Shown one piece after another: positions 56,692-62,359 of a DNA stretch of 64,000 nucleotides. Under the pieces are notes generated by a model that searched no databases, was not told the DNA's origin, and saw only the letters and a list, made by a program, of their open reading frames with translations. A program made the position numbers and the translations under genes. Source of the stretch: an uncultured Prevotella sp. (GTDB taxonomy: Bacteria > Bacteroidota > Bacteroidia > Bacteroidales > Bacteroidaceae); NCBI RefSeq assembly GCF_946407605.1, contig NZ_CAMJOS010000009.1:1-64000 (forward strand), read 5' to 3'. Position 1 is the stretch's first letter; the number at the start of each line of letters is the position of its first letter.

Positions 56692-57114
56692 ATGAGTAAG
56701 AATTTGAAATCCAAGTTTGTGGATATTTGCGGAGGCGAAACTCTCATTAAACTGAATTCTGATGACAATGATAACGTTCTAAAACTTAAAGTCAATAAGG
56801 ATACGTTTAAGAGCATTGTAAGCGGTAAGACGAAAGTATATACAGATGCGATTTCTCCTAAAAATCTCAGTATGTTCTTTGTTCTGAATGAAGATGGGAC
56901 TGTGAAGGAGATTAAGGGCGTTCCGCAGTTAAGGAAGTATGAGGCAATTCAATTCATCAACAAAGATGAGTCATATACCTGTCAGATAAACAATGCTGAT
57001 GTGGTATATATGAATCCTGATATTGGAAATATCATACCTTATTCTGAATTAGAGGATGAAAACATTGACTATACTGACTGCATGATATCCTATACTTTGG
57101 GGGAAAAGGTTTAA
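56692..57114 (+). CDS. stand-alone ASCH-like protein
   Basis: A 140-aa protein with LKVNKDTFKSIVSGKTKVY, LRKYEAIQFIN, NNADVVYM and ISYTLG. These align in order with the ASCH domain of the GIY-YIG protein (LNIKKIYFDDILSGAKKIEY, LRRYDAIRLF, VEYHLG). I therefore assign an ASCH-like fold by internal comparison. ASCH proteins bind RNA or nucleosides, and some hydrolyse modified cytidines. It has its own promoter, so it may be an independent sensor or an accessory of the island. Confidence 0.65.
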   Translation: MSKNLKSKFVDICGGETLIKLNSDDNDNVLKLKVNKDTFKSIVSGKTKVYTDAISPKNLSMFFVLNEDGTVKEIKGVPQLRKYEAIQFINKDESYTCQINNADVVYMNPDIGNIIPYSELEDENIDYTDCMISYTLGEKV

Positions 57115-57137
57115 TTATCTTTTAAATATTTCATCTG

Positions 57138-57171
57138 TTTGCTCTTAGTGAACAAATATTGATTATCTTTG
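57138..57171 (+). promoter_or_regulatory. promoter of the plus-strand sRNA
   Basis: TTTG (57138-57141), 22 bases, TATCTTTG (57164-57171); spacer slightly long. Confidence 0.62.
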
Positions 57172-57248
57172 CATCGGAATCCATAATGGCAGGGCATCGC
57201 AATGCCCAGTATGAGGGCGCGAGTCCTGCCATGTGGGTTCCTTTTTTT
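57172..57248 (+). ncRNA. candidate small RNA with intrinsic terminator
   Basis: About 75 bases begin just after a -7 box. They fold as an outer stem GGAATCC/GGGTTCC (one G-U), a second perfect stem TGGCAGG/CCTGCCA, and an inner hairpin GGGCAT-CGCA-ATGCCC, followed by T7. No meaningful ORF is present. It is a compact transcription unit at the end of the island, and I match it to no known RNA family. Confidence 0.65.
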
Positions 57249-57469
57249 GTTGAAGCAGAAAGACTTTAAGTTACATTTTGGTAAGGAAATTGATTTCTCT
57301 ACCAAAGTACACTAGGGACAGGTGAGCGTCTCGCCTAACGGATGATGGTAGAGGGCTGATGGCTGAAGGATGATGTCATGCTCTCTGTCGAAGTAGACTC
57401 CGCAAAGATACAGTCACTTTCGGGTCTTTTCTGACGTTCCTTTCATCCGTTCCAATGGTGTTTTGCAGT
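57249..57469. other. non-coding stretch without recognised content
   Basis: About 220 bases between the sRNA and the palindrome. Minus-strand TATCTTTG occurs at 57412-57405 (CAAAGATA) but points at nothing identifiable. No ORF or structure is convincing. Confidence 0.4.
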
Positions 57470-57511
57470 CGTTCCGATGATACTTTACCCCCCTAAAGTA
57501 TCATCGGAACG
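57470..57511. repeat. perfect 18-bp inverted repeat with C6 loop
   Basis: CGTTCCGATGATACTTTA - CCCCCC - TAAAGTATCATCGGAACG. The arms extend into degenerate copies of a CATCGGAACGA word on both sides. Confidence 0.9.
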
Positions 57512-57574
57512 AGTCGTAGATGCCATCGGAAGCACCTGAAGATGACGTCGGAACGAGTGTAAGATGACGTCAGT
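57502..57574. repeat. imperfect ~22-bp tandem copies of CATCGGAACGAGTnGTAGATG
   Basis: CATCGGAACGAGTCGTAGATG, CATCGGAAGCACCTGAAGATG and TCGGAACGAGTGTAAGATG follow head to tail. On the left arm the reverse complement has CATCGGAACGACTGC and ATTGGAACGGATG. Confidence 0.65.
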
Positions 57575-57605
57575 CACAGAGCCACATACCAAGGAGATAG
57601 TTTGC

Positions 57606-57700
57606 ACGCAGAATTCGCCTTGAATTTACACAGAATTCGCCTTGAATTTACGCAGAATTCGCCTTGAATTTACGCAGAATTCGCCTTGAATTTACGCAGA
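57606..57700. repeat. 22-bp minisatellite, four full copies
   Basis: Unit ACGCAGAATTCGCCTTGAAT+TT at 57606, 57628 (ACACAG variant), 57650 and 57672, with a partial fifth at 57694. There are no spacers, so it is not CRISPR. Confidence 0.95.
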
Positions 57701-57732
57701 GTCGTCGGGAAATACCGATAGTTGCTTTATAA

Positions 57733-57807
57733 GGACTATATACGATATAGTCCCTATTCCTATAAATAGGGACATATAGTCATAGATAGACCATTTGGAG
57801 GTCTATC
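57733..57807. other. three consecutive palindromes after the glycosyltransferase cluster
   Basis: GGACTATAT-ACG-ATATAGTCC; TCCCTATT/AATAGGGA (sharing TCC with the first); and GATAGACC/GGTCTATC. None has a clear U-tract on the minus strand, but they lie where minus-strand transcripts from the cluster would end. Confidence 0.7.
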
Positions 57808-57840
57808 ATGACGTATATGAGAATTGGAGAATTGAGGCAG

Positions 57841-58944
57841 TTATTGCTTGTACAGCGTTTCGTATTGGCGGGCGACCTTGAGGTGGTCGTGATGACGGCG
57901 GACATAGTCGATGCTCTGACGCTTGAGGTCGGGGATGCGCTCTGGATGGAGGATGAGGTCTTCGAGGGCATTGCGGACGCTGTCGTAGGTGGGCTCAACG
58001 TTGATGATGGGGCGCAGCTCGGTCTCGCCGAGGATGTCGTAGCTTTCGGGCTCACCACCGCCAATACAGATGATGCCCTTCGACATGGCCAGCAGGGGAT
58101 TCATGGAGGGGGTATAGCTGTAGAGCTGGTCGAGGATGGCGTCGCTGCCGTCCATCAGTCGCTGGTACTCGGCAAAGGGCACGCCCTCAACCTTGATGAG
58201 CTGCATCTTGTCGGGGTGGGCCTGGAGCACGTCTTCGGCAGCACGGAGCATGATGTCGGTGCCCTTGTAGGCGCTGCGGCCGCGGCTGATACCTATGAAG
58301 ATTTTGGTGAAGGGTGAAGGGTGAAGGGTGAAGGGATTTTGGTGAAGGGAGTTCGCAGGCATCTTGATGGGGAGGGGGATGAAGGAGAGCTTTTCGCGGA
58401 AGTGGGGCTGGTAGCAGACGTAGTCTTCGTAGAGGCCGGCGACGATATGGTCGCAATGGGTGGCGATGTAGCGGTTGAGCGTCTCCTTGGCGGTGCCCAG
58501 CCAGTCGCGCTGCTCTCTGACGGCACACTCATCGGTGCGCAGCTGGTCGCCAATGTTGAAGTCGCTATAGCGCAGGGGCTTGTAGTTGGTGCACTCGCTG
58601 ACCCAGTAATAGTCCATGCCCATGGCGCAGAGCACCACCTTACGGTTGTGGCGGCGCAGGTATTTGAAGATGGGGAGGATGCGCTCGGCCTTCATCTCGA
58701 GGAACATGGGGTTGATGAGTTGCACCACGTCGTAGCCACGCCAGCGCGGCAGGCACGACAGCACCTTGGCCGACAGGCGCAGTCCGCCCAGAGGACCTTC
58801 GTGGCGCGTGAGGTCGATGTCGCGCGGATAGTCTTTCCAGAAGTCGCCATTGGAGGCCACCGTGACGTGGTGGCCCAGCGTGCGCAGTCCTTCGGCCAGT
58901 GTAGCGTGGACGTTGCTGTATTCGCCCAGTAGCAGTATCTTCAT
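57841..58944 (-). CDS. glycosyltransferase family 4-like (GT1/GT4 superfamily)
   Basis: This is a GT-B-fold enzyme adding a sugar during surface polysaccharide assembly at the inner membrane. The N-domain starts KILLLGEYSNVHATLAEGLR with a Rossmann pattern. The C-domain carries GISRGRSAYKGTDIMLRAAE (the usual start of the donor domain) and a GGGEPESYDILGE loop in the donor-binding position. Between domains, at about residue 205-220, the protein reads PFTLHPSPFTK, encoded by a GGTGAAG-type tandem array that seems inserted in frame. It overlaps the upstream GT2 gene by 4 bases and is the last gene of the minus-strand cluster. Confidence 0.85.
   Translation of the reverse strand: MKILLLGEYSNVHATLAEGLRTLGHHVTVASNGDFWKDYPRDIDLTRHEGPLGGLRLSAKVLSCLPRWRGYDVVQLINPMFLEMKAERILPIFKYLRRHNRKVVLCAMGMDYYWVSECTNYKPLRYSDFNIGDQLRTDECAVREQRDWLGTAKETLNRYIATHCDHIVAGLYEDYVCYQPHFREKLSFIPLPIKMPANSLHQNPFTLHPSPFTKIFIGISRGRSAYKGTDIMLRAAEDVLQAHPDKMQLIKVEGVPFAEYQRLMDGSDAILDQLYSYTPSMNPLLAMSKGIICIGGGEPESYDILGETELRPIINVEPTYDSVRNALEDLILHPERIPDLKRQSIDYVRRHHDHLKVARQYETLYKQ
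58304..58350. repeat. in-frame GGTGAAGG tandem array in a glycosyltransferase
   Basis: The plus strand reads GGTGAAGGGTGAAGGGTGAA and onward, with a 7-base period, then ATTTTGGTGAAGGGA. It is translated on the minus strand as FTLHPSPFTK. It lies between the two Rossmann domains, where an insertion is tolerable. Confidence 0.8.
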
Positions 58945-59927
58945 CTCTCTCTCTTGATAAGGGGCAGGGTGCGGAACAGGAAGGCCAGGCCAATCTTGTT
59001 GGTGGTGAGACGGCGGAACCAGGTGTATTTCTTGGTGTAGTCCTTGTCGGGCAGGGGAAAGAGGCTGCGGCTGCGCAGCTCGTTGAGCTGGCGGTCGAGG
59101 TATTTCTTGTTGCGTGTCTCGACGATGACGTTGTAGATATAGTCCATGGTGAGCTGGTGGACGCGGCGCTGCAGGGCGAGGCGGTCGAGCGAGGTGAACG
59201 ACGAGCGTTCGATGCTGAAGGCCGACGTGCAGAGGTCGTTGAGGCGGTAGATGACGGCCTTGAAGTCGTTGAGGCGACGGAGCATCTTACGCAGGTTCTT
59301 GCTGGTGGTGATGGACTCGCTGCGCTGACGATAGAAATAGGCTGGGGCGCTGGTGCGGATGACAGACTCGGCACGCAGCAGGAGCAGCGGTGTGAACTCC
59401 TCGTCTTCGTGGCAGATGCCTGGCGTGAACCTGAGGTTGCCCATGGTGGTGGCCTTGAACAGATAGCCGCAGGCGGTGGCCCTGATATTATTATGGCGCA
59501 TGAGGTCGCTGCCACTGATGGCGGGCAGGTCGTCGTAGGAGTACTGCTTAGCCTGCTTGCGACAGAAGTCGAACATCACCATGTCGGGCTGCTGGAAGCG
59601 TGCTATGTCGAGGCAGTGTTCGTAGAGGTTGCTGACGAGCGTATCGTCGCCATCGACAAACTGGATATAGCGACCCGAGGCGTTCTGCAGTCCGCGGTTG
59701 CGGGCGGCGCTGAGTCCGCTGTTGCGCTGCCTGATATATATAATGGTGTCGGCAAGGTCGGTGAGCGATGCAATAGCGGCACGCTTCGAGCCGTCGTCGA
59801 CGACGATGATCTCACGCTCAAACTCACGCAGCGACAGACTCATGATGCTGTCGATACACTCGCGGAGCAGGGACTCGGGCAGGTTGTAGGTGGGGATGAT
59901 AAAGCTGACTAGTGGTTGCTGTTCCAT
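58941..59927 (-). CDS. glycosyltransferase family 2
   Basis: This is a GT-A-fold transferase of 328 aa. The N-domain has VSFIIPTYNLPESLLRECID, IIVVDDGS, NSGLSAARNRG and the metal-binding FVDGDDTLV. The C-terminal 130 residues are helical and specific to this subfamily (ASTACGYLFKA-like region, CHEDEEFTP acceptor motif). The acceptor sugar cannot be predicted. Overlaps: 19 bases with the upstream GT2 and 4 bases with the downstream GT4, so all three are translationally coupled. Confidence 0.88.
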   Translation of the reverse strand: MEQQPLVSFIIPTYNLPESLLRECIDSIMSLSLREFEREIIVVDDGSKRAAIASLTDLADTIIYIRQRNSGLSAARNRGLQNASGRYIQFVDGDDTLVSNLYEHCLDIARFQQPDMVMFDFCRKQAKQYSYDDLPAISGSDLMRHNNIRATACGYLFKATTMGNLRFTPGICHEDEEFTPLLLLRAESVIRTSAPAYFYRQRSESITTSKNLRKMLRRLNDFKAVIYRLNDLCTSAFSIERSSFTSLDRLALQRRVHQLTMDYIYNVIVETRNKKYLDRQLNELRSRSLFPLPDKDYTKKYTWFRRLTTNKIGLAFLFRTLPLIKRER

Positions 59928-60814
59928 CGGTGAAGGGTTTTGTTGAGTTTACAGAGGGCTCGCAGCCCCAGGATATTGAGCAGCAGCGCCTTTACACGGA
60001 GTTTCAGCGACAGGCCGCGGGTGAAGGGGTTTACACGGAGGAAGGGCAGCACAGGCTGTTGGCCCGTGAGCTCATAGACATCCATCTGGATGTTGACCAC
60101 GTGCAGGTAGTACTCGGCGTCGGGCCACGTCCTTAGCGTGGTGAGGTGAGCATCGAGCAGCATGGCCAGTTGTGGGCCCTGCGCCTGCTGGGTGATGCCT
60201 TGCGGGTTGAGATGATAGATATAGCAGCCCTCGGAGGTGGTGGTGACAGCGCGTGACTGCTGGAGCAGCAGCGGCTGGGTGAACGCATCCTCGAACACAC
60301 GGCCCACAGGAAAGGTAACATGCTGGAAGAGCGCTTTGCGATAGAGCTTGTTGCAGGCGTAGGTGTGGGTGTAGCCCTTGGTGCACAGCCAGTAATCGCG
60401 GGCACTACTGAAGGTGCGGCAGGGCAGCTGTAGCCGTTCGTCGCGACCAGAAGCATGGCGGCGCACAATGGGATACTCGATGATGTCGGTGTCAGGGCCC
60501 ATCAGCGGCAGCAGCGCGGCATAGGAGGCTGGCGCCACCTCATCGTCGGCATCGACAAACGTGAGCCATTCGCCCTGCGCCACACGGATGGCGGCATTGC
60601 GGGCGTCGCTGAGTCCACCGTTAGACTTGTGAACCACGCGGAAATGACTATCCTTCGCAGCCCATTCGTCGCACAGCTGAGGGCAGCCATCAGGCGAGCC
60701 GTCATCGACCAAGATGACCTCGTAGTCGGTGATATCCTGGCGTATGATGCTCTGCAGGCAACGGTCTAAGGTGGCCTCGGAGCGATAGACGGGAACGATG
60801 ATACTCAACTTCAT
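59909..60814 (-). CDS. glycosyltransferase family 2
   Basis: This is a 301-aa GT-A enzyme with SIIVPVYRSEATLDRCLQS, VILVDDGSPDG, SNGGLSDARNAAI and FVDADDE (the DxD-like metal site), plus the VFEDAFTQPLLL acceptor loop. It ends in a basic amphipathic tail. The ATG at 60814 lies 4 bases after a TATCTTTG box, so a private, nearly leaderless transcript is likely in addition to readthrough from the flippase gene. Confidence 0.88.
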   Translation of the reverse strand: MKLSIIVPVYRSEATLDRCLQSIIRQDITDYEVILVDDGSPDGCPQLCDEWAAKDSHFRVVHKSNGGLSDARNAAIRVAQGEWLTFVDADDEVAPASYAALLPLMGPDTDIIEYPIVRRHASGRDERLQLPCRTFSSARDYWLCTKGYTHTYACNKLYRKALFQHVTFPVGRVFEDAFTQPLLLQQSRAVTTTSEGCYIYHLNPQGITQQAQGPQLAMLLDAHLTTLRTWPDAEYYLHVVNIQMDVYELTGQQPVLPFLRVNPFTRGLSLKLRVKALLLNILGLRALCKLNKTLHRWNSNH

Positions 60815-60818
60815 GGCG

Positions 60819-60826
60819 CAAAGATA
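60819..60826 (-). promoter_or_regulatory. -7 box before the GT2 gene
   Basis: Minus strand TATCTTTG, CGCC, ATG. The -33 half is T-rich but not TTTG. Confidence 0.55.
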
Positions 60827-60837
60827 CGAAAAAGTTT

Positions 60838-62349
60838 CTATTCCTCCTGCTTTTTATGCCTGTTTTTTATGCGGCTGATGATGGCCCGCAACTCCATGCG
60901 CTTGTTGAGCTGTATGCCGCAATATACGGTGCAGACGAGGGTGGTGATGCCCATGACGGCGTATTTCTCGACAGGCGAGGGGATGAGTGAGCCCAGCAGA
61001 CAGATGGTGGCCATGATAGAGGTGACGATGATGAGGTTGATGGTCTTGCGCGTGAAGCGGAAGCCATAGCGCCAGGGGATGAGTACCAGGCTGACGGCCA
61101 CATCGACCAGCGACACGCAGAGCGCACCATAGCCCAGACCGTCGAGTCCGAGGTAGTAGTAGAAGGCGCCCATGATGGTGAACGTCTTGGTGCAGCCCCA
61201 TACCGTCTCTACCCAGAAGATGATCTGGTTGTCGCCCTTGGCAAAGATGATGTAGTCGCGAGGAAAGCAGAGTGCCTTGAACACGCTGGCCAGACCGATA
61301 AAACAAATCATTCGCTCGATGCTCAGGAACTCCTCGGTGAGCAGGATGCGGATGGCCAGCGGCGCCGTGAGGATGAGTATGGAAGCCAGCGGCGCAATGA
61401 TGAGCATGATGATCTCCGTTTGCTGGTTGATGACGCGGAACGCCTCGCGCATGTTGGTCTTCACCAGACTGGACAGGTGAGGGTAGTAGTCGGTGGCCAT
61501 AGCGGTAAACACCAGTCCTGTGTATTGGCTGGTGATGACGTTGCTGGCCTGATAGAACCCCACATCCTCTATGCTGCCCACATTGCTGATAAAGGCGATG
61601 AGCGCATAGGTGGTGAGCGTGCCCAGCAGCGAGCCGAAGGTCATGATGGCGCCAAACTTGATGATGCCGCGACCCTGCGTCCACATGGTCTTCATGGAGA
61701 TGTGCTCCTGTGGTGCCGACTGCTTGTTGCGATACGACAGCATGCGGATGACGACGAAATAGACCAGGTTGACAACAATCATGGCTGGCACAATACCCTT
61801 GATGCCCCAGATGAAATAGATGGGCACGCTGAGCAGCAGGCCACAGAGTGGAGGCACCACAGAACAGAAGGCCAGCAGCTTATAGCGTCGTAAGCCCTGC
61901 ATGACAGCCATCTCGCCAGTACCCATCACGTTGAAGAACACAGAGAGGCTGAGCAGGATGAAATAGGGAATGTATGACTGGTCGTTGAACGATGTGTGGG
62001 CCAGCACTGGCGACAGCACCACGGTGACGATGAGTCCCAATAGCGACGCCAGCAGCACGATGCGCCTCACCAGACGGATGGTGAACGCCAGCACCTGCGG
62101 GTCGGCATCGTTGTTGGCCTGAGAGATGGAGGGTACCGCCGACATGTTGAGTCCCATCAGGGCAAACTGCTGTATGGTGTTGGCTGCCGAGGTGAAGATA
62201 GAGGCGATGCCCATGCCTGCCGAATGGAGGATATAGGCCACTAATTTGCCGCGTATGATGTTGACGAGGATGTTGAGTATCTGGGCGCTGCCGAAGATGG
62301 CGGTGCTGGATACTATCCTTCGATATGCGCTGGTTTTCTTATCGTTCAT
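60838..62349 (-). CDS. Wzx-type oligosaccharide flippase (O-antigen translocase)
   Basis: This is a polytopic inner-membrane protein of the MOP superfamily that flips lipid-linked oligosaccharide units to the periplasm. At 503 aa it has about 14 hydrophobic helices, an N-terminal IVSSTAIFGSAQILNILVNI and LSAAN-like TM pairs, and a short basic tail (ISRIKNRHKKQEE). It lies between glycosyltransferase genes, as expected for a Wzx/Wzy-type polysaccharide locus. No polymerase (Wzy) is visible within the window. Confidence 0.9.
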   Translation of the reverse strand: MNDKKTSAYRRIVSSTAIFGSAQILNILVNIIRGKLVAYILHSAGMGIASIFTSAANTIQQFALMGLNMSAVPSISQANNDADPQVLAFTIRLVRRIVLLASLLGLIVTVVLSPVLAHTSFNDQSYIPYFILLSLSVFFNVMGTGEMAVMQGLRRYKLLAFCSVVPPLCGLLLSVPIYFIWGIKGIVPAMIVVNLVYFVVIRMLSYRNKQSAPQEHISMKTMWTQGRGIIKFGAIMTFGSLLGTLTTYALIAFISNVGSIEDVGFYQASNVITSQYTGLVFTAMATDYYPHLSSLVKTNMREAFRVINQQTEIIMLIIAPLASILILTAPLAIRILLTEEFLSIERMICFIGLASVFKALCFPRDYIIFAKGDNQIIFWVETVWGCTKTFTIMGAFYYYLGLDGLGYGALCVSLVDVAVSLVLIPWRYGFRFTRKTINLIIVTSIMATICLLGSLIPSPVEKYAVMGITTLVCTVYCGIQLNKRMELRAIISRIKNRHKKQEE

Positions 62350-62359
62350 GCTTGATGTG

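Noticed and set aside
57606-57700. CRISPR array
   Set aside because: The 22-bp units are contiguous with no spacers and no cas genes are present.
57808-58317. Plus-strand ORFs across the glycosyltransferase genes (also 58321-58932, 59157-59912, 62432-63235)
   Set aside because: They are antisense shadows of GC-rich glycosyltransferase genes with no recognisable motif or start signal.
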